A stretch of 13,329 bases of DNA. Origin: Endozoicomonadaceae bacterium (lineage in GTDB: Bacteria; Pseudomonadota; Gammaproteobacteria; Pseudomonadales; Endozoicomonadaceae). The stretch covers positions 1-13,329 of the forward strand of contig JAGLCE010000157.1 of NCBI GenBank assembly GCA_023146365.1. The letters run 5' to 3'. Shown piece by piece: positions 1 to 8,553 of the stretch. Position numbers and translations under genes: made by a program. The notes under the pieces were generated by a model. The model did no database searches. It saw only the letters and a program-made list of their open reading frames with translations, and had not been told where the DNA came from. Positions within the stretch are counted from its first letter, which is position 1; each line of letters begins with the position of its first letter.

Positions 1-113
1 ACACCATGGACTACGGTGAAAGCCTTTATTATCTTGATCTGGCGAGTTGTCTGCCGATTGAGTCTAATGGCCAAGCCATCAACACAAAGCATATTCCGAT
101 AACTACCTGTTAG
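1..113 (+). other. Unresolved reading-frame tail at left edge (possible end of a truncated gene or IS)
   Basis: Two plus-strand frames are open from the window edge, one to a TAA at 100-102 and one to a TAG at 111-113. One minus-strand frame is also open through the same bases, so strand and frame cannot be decided from about 110 bases. None of the three short peptides is one I recognise. Right after the TAG comes a G+C-containing stretch (about 114-134) in an otherwise AT-rich leader, which could be the end of an insertion sequence. With only one end visible this is speculation. It is listed only because coding sequence probably enters the window here. Confidence 0.2.
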
Positions 114-333
114 GCCTTGTCCTATCTGGGGTTAAGTTAATTATTTTTCTTTTTCTTTGAAGTTACGGATTCAGGATCCATTTAAATTGCCAGATGATAT
201 TAATTGAACTTTTTTACTGAGTGAAGCTCTCATAACATAGACAGTGAGGCAGATATTATTAAATAATTCGACTCAGAAATTCTACATATAGCTACTATTT
301 ATTTTATTTTATTTATTTATGGAAGAAATTATT
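114..333 (+). other. AT-rich leader of the transglutaminase-like gene
   Basis: About 220 bases without a gene. The stretch holds a pyrimidine tract at 145-158 and, just before the start codon, a low-complexity run built from ATTT/ATTTT units at about 295-319. A similar TTTTTCTTT tract lies before the zinc-finger gene at about 8734-8743, although its distance to the start codon differs. I see no pair of hexamers close enough to a sigma-70 promoter to call. Confidence 0.4.
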
Positions 334-1602
334 ATGGAAACAACTATCGTTCATAACACCACAGCCGTTCCTGACACAACAGATAATAGCATTGATTTAA
401 ATAAGACAAACAAAACGTCTTTCAATTTTTCTATTGCTCCAACAAGTAATGAGGAGGCTCTGAGTAATACAACAAAAACAGATACTCTTACCCATGATAT
501 ATTACCCGATGGTAAAATAAGAAAAATACAGAAATCACCAAAAAGTCATTCTATTCATTCAATATTTTCAGGTGAAACCACTCAAAGGGATATAAACAGA
601 CTGGTATCCGAAAACTTCTCTATTTTTTGTAAAAACTATTACAAGCGCACCATGAAACTGGAGGAATTAATCGCATCAGATAGCCCCGCAGATGAACTTT
701 TTATAGCAACCATTAACTCTGGTCCAATGTATGTGACAGACTGCTGTCGATATGTACAATCCTATAAAGATAAATTCAAAAGTCATGGACTGATTAAAAA
801 TACTGTTCTGAGTAATTTAATAAAACTAATAACGCTAACCTGTCCACCTATGGATATCTATAAACAGAAACCATTCATGAATAAGTTGGGCCAGTATCAC
901 TATGTTCTCGCAGAAAATGTTGAAGCTACCGAGGCATTATCAGCCTTAAACAATACGTTCAGCCTTATAGATTGTGTCATGGCTTACGAGATTGCTTTTT
1001 ACAATATTATCCTGTTATTAGTTGGTGAAGAAAAATTCAATAAGACATTCGGAAATAATGAAAAAACACCTTTATCCGTTAATTTTGATGATGCTTTCTC
1101 AACACCACTAGAAAAATATCTATCGACCGATGTTACGCTGTTAAACGATGACTATACAGAAAAACTGATCCGTCCATCGACTGCTAAAGAAGGAATCATT
1201 TACTATTTTTGCAACCATAAAGATTATGAAAAAAAACATCCTTTAGGTGCCGGACGCGGCTTTAATGCTATGGTGGTTGATACAAAAGATGAATATCCCT
1301 ATTTTGCATCTTTTGGTTTACACGGTGATGGATTAAAATATAAAGAAATTTGTGATGAACTTATAAAGTTATTCAATCTCTCCATATTTGATGATTATTG
1401 CTTGCCATCTTTATCAGTATCATTTAGTCATGACCAAGAAGTTTCTAGTTTCAAAGACAAAATCATAACGCTAAGAGAATTTTATGACAATGGAGGTGGA
1501 TTGTTTAGCAAGCCCTCAGCATATCTAGCAGCTGATAAGATAAAAACAAAATTTGAAGATCCTATCCATTTGTGCGATCAATTAAAAAAAATTCAACTCT
1601 GA
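334..1602 (+). CDS. Tgl-like protein-glutamine gamma-glutamyltransferase (transglutaminase) family protein, candidate effector
   Basis: A 422-residue protein. Start at 334: GGAAGA (321-326) sits 7 bases upstream; the in-frame ATG at 319 lacks a ribosome site and overlaps that motif. Residues 1 to about 80 are rich in Thr, Ser and Asn and look disordered. The centre resembles Bacillus subtilis spore transglutaminase Tgl as I remember its sequence: 'IDCVMA' (C214) matches the catalytic-Cys motif 'FECATA' (C116), 'VGEEKFNKTF' matches 'IGEDKFNASF', and 'GRGFN' then 'GLHGDG' (H330) match 'WRGEN' and 'AHGLG' (H200). The family crosslinks Gln to Lys side chains using an NlpC/P60-like Cys/His fold. 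Oddities: the position of Tgl Glu187 is Phe310, Glu115 is replaced by Asp213, and the protein is much longer than Tgl (about 245 residues) at both ends. Base composition is more AT-rich than the neighbouring operon. Fold assignment is moderately firm; activity and export are inference. Confidence 0.65.
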   Translation: METTIVHNTTAVPDTTDNSIDLNKTNKTSFNFSIAPTSNEEALSNTTKTDTLTHDILPDGKIRKIQKSPKSHSIHSIFSGETTQRDINRLVSENFSIFCKNYYKRTMKLEELIASDSPADELFIATINSGPMYVTDCCRYVQSYKDKFKSHGLIKNTVLSNLIKLITLTCPPMDIYKQKPFMNKLGQYHYVLAENVEATEALSALNNTFSLIDCVMAYEIAFYNIILLLVGEEKFNKTFGNNEKTPLSVNFDDAFSTPLEKYLSTDVTLLNDDYTEKLIRPSTAKEGIIYYFCNHKDYEKKHPLGAGRGFNAMVVDTKDEYPYFASFGLHGDGLKYKEICDELIKLFNLSIFDDYCLPSLSVSFSHDQEVSSFKDKIITLREFYDNGGGLFSKPSAYLAADKIKTKFEDPIHLCDQLKKIQL

Positions 1603-1897
1603 TAACCTTAACATGTATATCTCAGTTTGTTTCAATTTCATCTGGTTTTATATTGTTGTTTTTGCCGTCATTTTCAACCTTGGATTCACAAAAAAAATGA
1701 AGTTATACCTTTCAATATAGCGACGGCCACAGACTACTGAATTAATACGATAAGTGCAATCGACTGATTGTATATGTGAGTTAGTTGTTGCCATTCTGAA
1801 CTGTGTATTGGAAAAATTACAACAGACTTGGTGGTTGTGTTTCATAATGGTACATGCGTCTCCATAGCTGCACTTATTGCAGGTTGCAGGGCGTGCT
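1603..1897. other. Convergent intergenic region
   Basis: This lies between the stop codons of the transglutaminase-like gene (plus) and the transporter ATPase gene (minus). It is T-rich in its first third, with an A run at 1689-1696. The only neat palindrome is a 5-base-pair stem (CTGCA, loop CTTAT, TGCAG) at 1868-1882, which has no T run on either side and so is not a convincing intrinsic terminator. I see no supportable gene here. Confidence 0.5.
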
Positions 1898-3568
1898 CTA
1901 TTTTGTTTGATATGACGTGATCGGTGAAGACGATAACAACGCTTTCGTATAAGCGTGCTGTGGCTGTGTGATAACGTCTTCAGTCTTGCCTTGTTCCACG
2001 ATGATTCCTTCTTTCATCACTGCCACACTGTGTGCCATCTGAGGAATAATGGAGAGATCATGGGTAATGAACAGGTAGGAAACTTCCAAGTCTTTCTGCA
2101 GGTTCAGCAAGAGTTCCAGAATATCTGCGCGAATGGAGACATCCAATGCACTGGTGGGTTCATCGCAGATAATTAGATCCGGCTGAACAGCCAATGCTCG
2201 GGCAATGGCGATTCTCTGACGCTGTCCACCGGAAAATTCATGAGGGTAGCGAAGTCGGTGTTCTGGTTCCATCTGCACCTGTCTGAGCAGTGACTCAATG
2301 CGTTCCATGCGGTGGGTTTTTTTCAGTTCCGGCATCAGGGAGATCATGCCTTCCTCAATAATTTCGCCCACGGTCATACGTGGGTCCATAGAGGCATAAG
2401 GGCTTTGAAAGATCACTTGAATCCGTTTTCTAAGTGGCAGCATAGCTCGGCGGGAGAGATTGGTGATGTCTTGGCCATCAAAATGAATACTGCCTGCACT
2501 CACTCTGTCCATGTTCAACACTGCACGGCCCGTGGTGCTTTTGCCGCTGCCAGACTCGCCGACTAGTGCCAGTGTTTCGCCCCGTCTGATATCTAGGCTT
2601 ATACCGTCTACCGCACGAGTATGATCATGTATGCGCTGCAGGATACCGCGACGAATGGGGAAATAAACTTTGATGTCACGGAGGCTGAGCAGGATGTCGT
2701 CATGCGTAGTCGAGAGGTAGGTTGTCATATCTGGCAGGCTGGCAAGCAGCCGACGGCTGTAGGCTTCAGCTGGATGGTTGAAAAAATGGTCGCAGCTTGC
2801 TTCCTCAATAATCCGACCCTGATACATCACGCCGACTTTGTCGGCGGTGGTTCTGACGACCCCCATATCGTGCGTGATCAACAGAACGGCCAGGCGATGT
2901 TTTTGAGTCAGTTCAGAGACTAATTCAAGAATCTGTTTTTGAATAGTGACATCCAGTGCGGTGGTGGGTTCATCGGCTAGCAAGACATCAGGTTCACAGG
3001 CCAAGGCCATGGCGATCATGACACGTTGCTGCTGACCGCCAGACAGTTGGTGGGGATACCAGTCAATCCGACTCTCAGGGTTAGGAATACCCGTTTCCGC
3101 TAACAGTTCGATGACTCGCGACCGAATGCTCTGTGTTTTATGGATGGCATGACGGTGTAGGGCTTCGGCAATTTGATCACCGATTCGCTGAACCGGATTC
3201 AGAGCGCTCGTGGGATCTTGGAAGATCATGGCGATCTGGGCACCACGCACGGAGGTCATGGCCTGTTCTGTTCGGGTAAATAGATCCTCACCTTCCAGTA
3301 ACACTTGGCCGCCGGTGATGGCCAGTGCATCAGGCAGCAGGCGCATGATGGCGGTTGCTGCCACCGATTTACCGCTACCGGACTCACCGACAAGGGCGTA
3401 AATTTCACCGGCATACAGGTTAAAGCTAACGTCGTCTAGTATGTGGGTTTTGCCGTGTCCAGTGAGATGAACGTTGAGATTGAGTACCGAGAGGCGCGCC
3501 CTCTGTGGGGAGATGGTCGTATCCACAGGTTGTCCTGTACCGTTTTTTAACGGATGATTGTTGGTCAT
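1898..3568 (-). CDS. Peptide ABC transporter, fused double ATP-binding protein (YejF/DppDF-type)
   Basis: A 556-residue cytoplasmic ATPase that drives peptide import, with two complete nucleotide-binding domains in one chain. Domain 1 has Walker A GESGSGKS (61-68), signature LSGGQ (175-179), Walker B ending in DE (199-200) and switch His233. Domain 2 has Walker A (337-344), signature FSGGQ (445-449), Walker B ending in DE (469-470) and His503. 'HPAEAYSRRLLASLP' and 'QPQHAYTKALLSSSP' after each domain are the usual C-terminal signatures of oligopeptide-transporter ATPases. All catalytic motifs are intact, so both sites should hydrolyse ATP. It is the last gene of the operon. Its ATG overlaps the stop of the upstream permease gene (ATGA), implying translational coupling, and GGAGG (3576-3580 on the minus strand) lies 7 bases before it. 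One fused ATPase with two permeases matches the YejABEF layout; the exact substrate is not shown. Confidence 0.96.
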   Translation of the reverse strand: MTNNHPLKNGTGQPVDTTISPQRARLSVLNLNVHLTGHGKTHILDDVSFNLYAGEIYALVGESGSGKSVAATAIMRLLPDALAITGGQVLLEGEDLFTRTEQAMTSVRGAQIAMIFQDPTSALNPVQRIGDQIAEALHRHAIHKTQSIRSRVIELLAETGIPNPESRIDWYPHQLSGGQQQRVMIAMALACEPDVLLADEPTTALDVTIQKQILELVSELTQKHRLAVLLITHDMGVVRTTADKVGVMYQGRIIEEASCDHFFNHPAEAYSRRLLASLPDMTTYLSTTHDDILLSLRDIKVYFPIRRGILQRIHDHTRAVDGISLDIRRGETLALVGESGSGKSTTGRAVLNMDRVSAGSIHFDGQDITNLSRRAMLPLRKRIQVIFQSPYASMDPRMTVGEIIEEGMISLMPELKKTHRMERIESLLRQVQMEPEHRLRYPHEFSGGQRQRIAIARALAVQPDLIICDEPTSALDVSIRADILELLLNLQKDLEVSYLFITHDLSIIPQMAHSVAVMKEGIIVEQGKTEDVITQPQHAYTKALLSSSPITSYQTK

Positions 3569-4950
3569 GCCTTGGCCTCCATTTGGGTCTTTGGATTGAA
3601 GGCATCATTAACCAGATCGGAGAACAGGTTGGTGGCAAGTACTAAAGTGAACATAAACAGCATCGCTGCAATCAAGTTCCACCAGATGACCGGATCGCGT
3701 GATAATTCAGCTCGAGACATGTTGATCATGTTGCCCCAGCTGGCCATGGCGGGGTCAATGCCCACTCCAATATAGGAGAGCACAGCTTCTGCGAGCACCA
3801 GACCACTGAAGTCGAGGACAAACGTAATCAGGATGATCGGCATGACATTGGGCAGGATGTGTCGCATAAGGATTCGCCAATGACTGACTCCGAAAACATG
3901 TGCCGCCTGAACATATTCCAGCTGACTGATCTTCAAGGTTTCTGCCCGAAGAATCCGGCACAGTCCTGCCCAGTTGGTTACGCCAAGAATAAAGCAGAGG
4001 CCAAGAAATTTTGCGTCTGCCTTTTCGAGACCCACCTCAAAAAAACTGGGGTTGTTGTTCATGAATATCTGAAACAGCAGGACAGAAGCGGCAATCAAGA
4101 GAATGCCAGGAATAGAGCTCAACGTAACGTAGATATACTGAATGATATCGTCTGTCCAGCCCTTGAAGTAGCCAGCGGAGATACCGAACACGATAGCGAT
4201 GGGTATCATAATGACCGTGGCTAGTGTGCCGATCAAAATGCCGGTGCGAATGCTTTTGAGTGTTTTGTGAAGCGTATCGTTCCCTGCTTGATCAGTACCC
4301 AGCACATGGTAGAGATTGCCGAGTTCTATCAGCCATATTAGTAAACAGAGGGTGATAGTGAGTGTTATATAGGCGACTTTCCAGGGGAGTTCACTGCTTT
4401 TTTCTGCATTTTTTGTGCGACGCCAAACGATATGCAAAACAATGAAAAGCGCACTGATCAGTAACCCTTTGCCGATTGCCACCAGGCTTTGGAGTGAGAT
4501 ATCGCCCACTTGATCATCTGGAGACGCCAAGTGGTTGCCTGCATGTTTGAGTACGGGATAATCTCTGATGGTACCGCCATTGTGAGTCGATCGGTTTTGC
4601 TTGACGAAAGACTTCAGCGCAAAGGGGGCTGAGTAGGTTCGTTCATCATTGTCGCCCATTTCACCGAGTAGTAGATCAAGGACGCTGTAGACCTGGTTGC
4701 TATAAAACACCTGCTGATGACTGTGCTCTTTCGTGGGTAGCAGTGCTTTGCGGAAATGGAGAGAGTCGAGTAGTGCGACACTGACATAGGTCAGGATAAT
4801 GATAAACGTCACCATCCCGAGCCGAGAAGCGAAGATTTCCCTCCAGTGAGCACTGGATTTCGGATTATGTCGGACAGCAAAAACAAAGCTGATCAGCGCC
4901 GTCACCATCAGATAGACTAAGGTATCGCTCCAAAGAAGGACCGGTTTCAT
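3565..4950 (-). CDS. Peptide ABC transporter permease, OppC/DppC-type
   Basis: A 461-residue inner-membrane permease, one half of the translocation pore. Two N-terminal membrane segments (about 10-26 and 45-62) are followed by a hydrophilic stretch of about 90 residues (64-155), then further segments from about 160. The DppC/OppC-type motif 'HVLGTDQAGNDTL' (215-227) opens the BPD_transp_1 domain. The EAA loop that docks on the ATPase is at 345-368, beginning EYVQAA and ending HILPN. The length is well above the roughly 300 residues of DppC, because of the added N-terminal segments and the hydrophilic insert. Thirteen bases separate it from the upstream permease stop, with AAGGAT as ribosome site, and it overlaps the ATPase gene by four bases. 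I think the insert is normal for a subset of marine gammaproteobacterial permeases, but that is from memory. Confidence 0.93.
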   Translation of the reverse strand: MKPVLLWSDTLVYLMVTALISFVFAVRHNPKSSAHWREIFASRLGMVTFIIILTYVSVALLDSLHFRKALLPTKEHSHQQVFYSNQVYSVLDLLLGEMGDNDERTYSAPFALKSFVKQNRSTHNGGTIRDYPVLKHAGNHLASPDDQVGDISLQSLVAIGKGLLISALFIVLHIVWRRTKNAEKSSELPWKVAYITLTITLCLLIWLIELGNLYHVLGTDQAGNDTLHKTLKSIRTGILIGTLATVIMIPIAIVFGISAGYFKGWTDDIIQYIYVTLSSIPGILLIAASVLLFQIFMNNNPSFFEVGLEKADAKFLGLCFILGVTNWAGLCRILRAETLKISQLEYVQAAHVFGVSHWRILMRHILPNVMPIILITFVLDFSGLVLAEAVLSYIGVGIDPAMASWGNMINMSRAELSRDPVIWWNLIAAMLFMFTLVLATNLFSDLVNDAFNPKTQMEAKA

Positions 4951-4963
4951 GGCGTTATCCTTG

Positions 4964-5941
4964 TCAATTTAGACGTACTCTGGGATCGGCCCAGGTGTAA
5001 GAGATATCCGTCAGGATCAGGCCAATGATGTAGAGCACTGACCCCACAAAAACCATGGCGCGGACAATTGCGAAGTCCTGCGCTTGGATAGCGCTCAGCA
5101 TGTAACTGCCTAGCCCAGGAATACCGAAGAAGGACTCCATAATCAGGCTGCCCATAAATAGCATGGGTATCACGACCACGACGCCGGTCAGGATTGGCAA
5201 CAGGGCATTGGGCAGAATATGGTGGAACAGAACACGGATTTCGCTGGCGCCTTTGGCGCGAGCCGTCTTTACATAATCCTGCCCAGAGGCTTCGATAAAT
5301 AGAGTGCGATACCATCGCGCACCCGCACCAAGACCGGCCAGTATGCCGATGATCACCGGCAGTACGAGAAAGCGCCAAGCATCCATGCCAGAATTAAAAC
5401 CGGAAACGGGCACTAAACGCCAAAGCCCGGCAAAAAGGTACTGCCCAGCAATGATGTAAAATAGGTAGGAGATCGACATCAGCGTCACGAACACCATAAT
5501 GGCAAAACGATCCAGTGGGCTGCCTCGGAACATCAGCACCAGCAGTGCAACACAAATATTGACCCAGATGCCCACAAAAAAGGTGGGCACGGCCAGTGCC
5601 AGACTGGGCCACATTCGGTTAAAAACATCGGTGCTGATATTGCGTCCTTGATCCGACTGACCAAAATCAAAAACAAACAGTTTTAGTGACTTTTCGAAGA
5701 AGATTGTATCCGTTAGTGCTGCGGCGCCTAGCTTTTTGTTATTGAAGAACAGAGGTTTGTCATACCCTTTTTCAGCCACCCAGCGATCAATGGCATCTTG
5801 GGTGACATACTTTTCTCCCAAGTGTGCCCGCGCCATATTCTGTGGTGTGTTGACGATAAAGAACAGAACAAAGGTGAGCAGGTTAACGCCGATCAAGATG
5901 GGGATGGCGTAGAGCATGCGACGAATCAGATAGGCAAACAT
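4964..5941 (-). CDS. Peptide ABC transporter permease, OppB/DppB-type
   Basis: A 325-residue inner-membrane permease that pairs with the downstream OppC-type subunit. The N-terminus 'MFAYLIRRMLYAIP' with a membrane segment at about 10-30 is the classic start of OppB/DppB/YejB proteins. Further membrane segments lie at about 113-137, 145-170, 192-207, 247-272 and 293-312. The EAA loop is at 222-245 (DYVKTARAKGAS, ending HHILPN), and the C-terminus 'ADPRVRLN' is typical of the family. A region of about 80 residues (31-110) between segments 1 and 2 is probably periplasmic. An AGGAG ribosome site precedes the ATG, 50 bases after the stop of the binding-protein gene, which supports co-transcription. 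Confidence 0.95.
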   Translation of the reverse strand: MFAYLIRRMLYAIPILIGVNLLTFVLFFIVNTPQNMARAHLGEKYVTQDAIDRWVAEKGYDKPLFFNNKKLGAAALTDTIFFEKSLKLFVFDFGQSDQGRNISTDVFNRMWPSLALAVPTFFVGIWVNICVALLVLMFRGSPLDRFAIMVFVTLMSISYLFYIIAGQYLFAGLWRLVPVSGFNSGMDAWRFLVLPVIIGILAGLGAGARWYRTLFIEASGQDYVKTARAKGASEIRVLFHHILPNALLPILTGVVVVIPMLFMGSLIMESFFGIPGLGSYMLSAIQAQDFAIVRAMVFVGSVLYIIGLILTDISYTWADPRVRLN

Positions 5942-5991
5942 GGTTTATTCACTCCTGCTGTTGCATCTGGACAACCGTCGATAATGGCGAC

Positions 5992-8241
5992 TCATTTCTG
6001 GCTCTCTTCGATCACGATACTGTACTGACGCCGACGGTAGGTGCGAACGGCAGGGATTATCAGTGCGACGACCAAGCCTAGGGTGACCAGCAACGGGGTC
6101 AGTGTCGGGCGATTCCACTCTAGCTGTTTTTCTGTGCGCAGGTTAGGATCAATGCGGAGATATTTCAGTGTGCCCTGGCTGATGCCGTGACGCTTGGTGT
6201 TATGAACCCAGGCATTGCTCAGATAATAATCCTTGACGTAAAAGCCCATGATCCAAGGGTTGTCTTTGCGCATGATGTCGACCAGTTCATCGATGATGGC
6301 AGCGCGTTCGGGGCCATTATCCATGGTTTTCATTTGGTCGAACAGGCGGTCATATTCCGAATTATCGTAGTTGGCGGTGTTAACCCCGTCGCACTGACAT
6401 TTTTGCGCTCTCTGACGGCTATCGAGCATGAACAGGAAGTTTTCCGGGTCGGGGTAGTCTGCCAGCCAGCCCCAGCGGAATATCTGAGTATTGCTTTGAC
6501 GCATTTTCTCTTTAAAGCGCGTGTAGTCGGTCGGACGAAACTCCAGTTGGATGTCCAATTTCTCTAGCTGTTTGCGCATCCAGTCCGCGCTGGGGCCAGA
6601 ATCGCTACCGGAGGTGTCGAGATAGAGTACCAGTGGCTTGCCGGTAACAGCATGACGTCCGTCAGGGTAACCAGCCGCCGCCAATAGCTTTTTGGCGTGC
6701 TTGATCGATTTACGTACCGGTTGATTACGGTTGTCATCCCAGTCAAAAATCCATGGGTTCATACCGCTCTCACCGTTTTTTGCACCAAATAGTCCAGAGG
6801 GAATCGGGCTTTGAGCCATCTGCCCGAGCCCGTTGTGAAAGATGTCGATAAATTCTTGATCATCCCAAACGATGGAGATAGCGCGTCGAAGCATCTGTTG
6901 TTTCTCGCTGTAGCCGCCGACCACCGGATCAAGCATGTTGAATCCGGTGTAGTAGAGTGATGGACGGATCTCTTCATCGGCTTTGACGCCATGAGCCAAT
7001 AGTGTTGGCGATAGTGACATACCATCCGGTCTCGTGCTGAATGCTTGGTCAAAGGTCGCAGAATTGATATTGCTGCTCTCATCACCAGAGCGACCATAGT
7101 AGCCTTGTAGAAATTTGTTCCACTGAGGAATGGATGCTCTCTCGTTGATGAAAATAGCCTGATCGATCATGGGGAGTGGCTTACCAGCATCGGCTAACAG
7201 CCCATTCTCCTGGTCGCTGGGGACCCCATCGGTAGGATAATAAACGTCTCGATAATTGGGGTTGCGAGTTAGGACAATCTTACGGTTGGGATCATTTTTC
7301 GTCATCATGAATGGACCGGTACCGATGGGGTGCCAGTCCAGCGTCAGATTGCGCGCCATGAAGCCCGGATTGTGATAAAAACGGTCTGCTTCCCAGGGGA
7401 TGGGAGAAAAAAAGCGAGTCGCTAGCCAGTAACGAAATTGAGGGTATCTCCCTTGAATGGTGATAGTGAATGTATAGTCATCGACCTTCTCCAGACCTTC
7501 CATGGGGTAGTGACGAAGATCAAGCCATGCCTGCCCTTTGTTGGCTTTTCTTGTCTCGGTGATCGTCTGCGTCCATGCTTTCAGTCCGACAATATAACTC
7601 GCCATGAAGCCAATCAGCGGGGATTTATTGGCGGGGTCTCCCATGCGTTTAATGGCATAGATATAATCATCGACGACTAACTCCCGACTGCCGGTCTCCG
7701 TAAAATCTTTCAATGAACGGTATTTTGCTGATTCGCTCGCATGTTCAAAGAAATAGAGATTATGACCTCCGTCGGTCGCCAGTGCAGGGTGTGGCTGGTA
7801 GCGAATGCCTGGCTGAATTTTAATCGTAAAGACACTGTAGGCCGGTGAGTCTGCGCCTTCTCCAAGGGGTTGATGGTGTTTGTCGAGGTAGGTAATGGTC
7901 GGCATCTCTTTGGCGGTGGCGGTGATCAGCTCATAAGGACGCTTCAGAAAATGGTACTGCAGGGGTGGTTCATAAATTTGCTCTAGAAAGAGTCCTTCTT
8001 CAGCGCTGTAGGCACGAACAGGATCCAAATGACGGGGCTGGTTAGAATAGCTGGCGTAGTAAGTGGCCAGACCTTTCGGTTCCGGTGCATGAGGATCGTT
8101 CCATGTGTCAGAACAGCCGACGAAAAAGGCGAGTGCCACTGCAAGGATGCCCATCAGAGGCAGCCATTGTGGCAGGATGCTGCCTGTGCAATGTATAACT
8201 GCTGTCTCGTCACCGTTCGTGAGGCAGGCTTTTTCCGTCAT
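5992..8241 (-). CDS. Peptide ABC transporter substrate-binding lipoprotein, family 5 (OppA/DppA/YejA-like), with C-terminal membrane anchor
   Basis: A 749-residue solute-binding protein (SBP_bac_5), first gene of the operon, which captures peptides in the periplasm for the two permeases. A hydrophobic segment (about 27-42) ends in 'FFVGC', a lipobox-like site that would acylate Cys43. The n-region before it is unusually long (about 25 residues) and not basic. Family landmarks are 'GTGPF' (307-311), 'LTRNPNYRD' (324-332), 'RRAISIVWDDQEF' (452-464) and 'WGWLADYPDPENFL' (590-603). The chain ends with a second hydrophobic helix (about 714-732) followed by Arg/Tyr-rich 'RTYRRR', so the protein may be anchored at both ends. 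OppA and DppA are about 540 residues and lack this tail. Only a weak ribosome site precedes the ATG; the next in-frame ATG (codon 30) would remove the n-region, so the long start is kept. Confidence 0.93.
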   Translation of the reverse strand: MTEKACLTNGDETAVIHCTGSILPQWLPLMGILAVALAFFVGCSDTWNDPHAPEPKGLATYYASYSNQPRHLDPVRAYSAEEGLFLEQIYEPPLQYHFLKRPYELITATAKEMPTITYLDKHHQPLGEGADSPAYSVFTIKIQPGIRYQPHPALATDGGHNLYFFEHASESAKYRSLKDFTETGSRELVVDDYIYAIKRMGDPANKSPLIGFMASYIVGLKAWTQTITETRKANKGQAWLDLRHYPMEGLEKVDDYTFTITIQGRYPQFRYWLATRFFSPIPWEADRFYHNPGFMARNLTLDWHPIGTGPFMMTKNDPNRKIVLTRNPNYRDVYYPTDGVPSDQENGLLADAGKPLPMIDQAIFINERASIPQWNKFLQGYYGRSGDESSNINSATFDQAFSTRPDGMSLSPTLLAHGVKADEEIRPSLYYTGFNMLDPVVGGYSEKQQMLRRAISIVWDDQEFIDIFHNGLGQMAQSPIPSGLFGAKNGESGMNPWIFDWDDNRNQPVRKSIKHAKKLLAAAGYPDGRHAVTGKPLVLYLDTSGSDSGPSADWMRKQLEKLDIQLEFRPTDYTRFKEKMRQSNTQIFRWGWLADYPDPENFLFMLDSRQRAQKCQCDGVNTANYDNSEYDRLFDQMKTMDNGPERAAIIDELVDIMRKDNPWIMGFYVKDYYLSNAWVHNTKRHGISQGTLKYLRIDPNLRTEKQLEWNRPTLTPLLVTLGLVVALIIPAVRTYRRRQYSIVIEESQK

Positions 8242-8310
8242 CTATTAGCTCATTATTGTTTGGTTCGAGGGTGATTTTGTGCGAGTAGGTAACAGAACAT
8301 TTTTGCTCGC

Positions 8311-8329
8311 ATGTTCGCTCAGCGAATAT
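8311..8329. promoter_or_regulatory. Near-perfect palindrome upstream of the peptide-transporter operon
   Basis: ATGTTCGCT and AGCGAATAT flank a single central C; 8 of 9 positions pair. It lies 70 bases upstream of the binding-protein start codon, a position that would suit an operator near the transcription start. No regulator family is assigned. Confidence 0.35.
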
Positions 8330-8363
8330 GGGATAATGCCAAAAAAATATAATTTTTTCTATC

Positions 8364-8395
8364 AGAGAGTGAGTCATTCTAAGAGAGTGAGTCAT
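8364..8395. repeat. 14-base direct repeat, two copies, 18-base period
   Basis: AGAGAGTGAGTCAT occurs exactly at 8364-8377 and 8382-8395. Each copy includes the self-complementary heptamer TGAGTCA. The pair lies 123-154 bases upstream of the peptide-transporter operon. It could be a pair of protein-binding sites or a chance local duplication. Confidence 0.5.
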
Positions 8396-8553
8396 ATTGT
8401 TTAGTTAAATAATCCGAATGTTCCACAATTATCATGAATAAAATAGGCTCTGTGTTAGTAGCATAACTGCCTGAATCAACAGGCTGACAACTTCCATAGA
8501 ATGAGATATAAAGGCTTCATTAAAGGCCATGGCATTCTTTGATCTGATGGTTT

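Noticed and set aside
1..134. Insertion-sequence end with transposase C-terminus
   Set aside because: Three frames are open and only one end is visible; no matching inverted repeat or target duplication can be shown, so it is not called as a mobile element.
1648..1845. Minus-strand open frame of 65 codons between two convergent genes
   Set aside because: It has no ribosome site and no recognisable motif, and its composition matches non-coding surroundings. Kept as intergenic.
1868..1882. Hairpin CTGCA-loop-TGCAG as terminator of the peptide-transporter operon
   Set aside because: The stem is only five base pairs with no T run on either strand; likely chance.
1955..7680. Many open frames on both strands inside the transporter operon
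   Set aside because: All overlap long frames with clear family motifs and have none themselves. They are frame shadows of G+C-richer genes.
8469..8521. Small RNA or terminator from the GCCTG/CAGGC hairpin in the divergent gap
   Set aside because: The five-base-pair stem is not followed by a T run, and no promoter can be placed before it.
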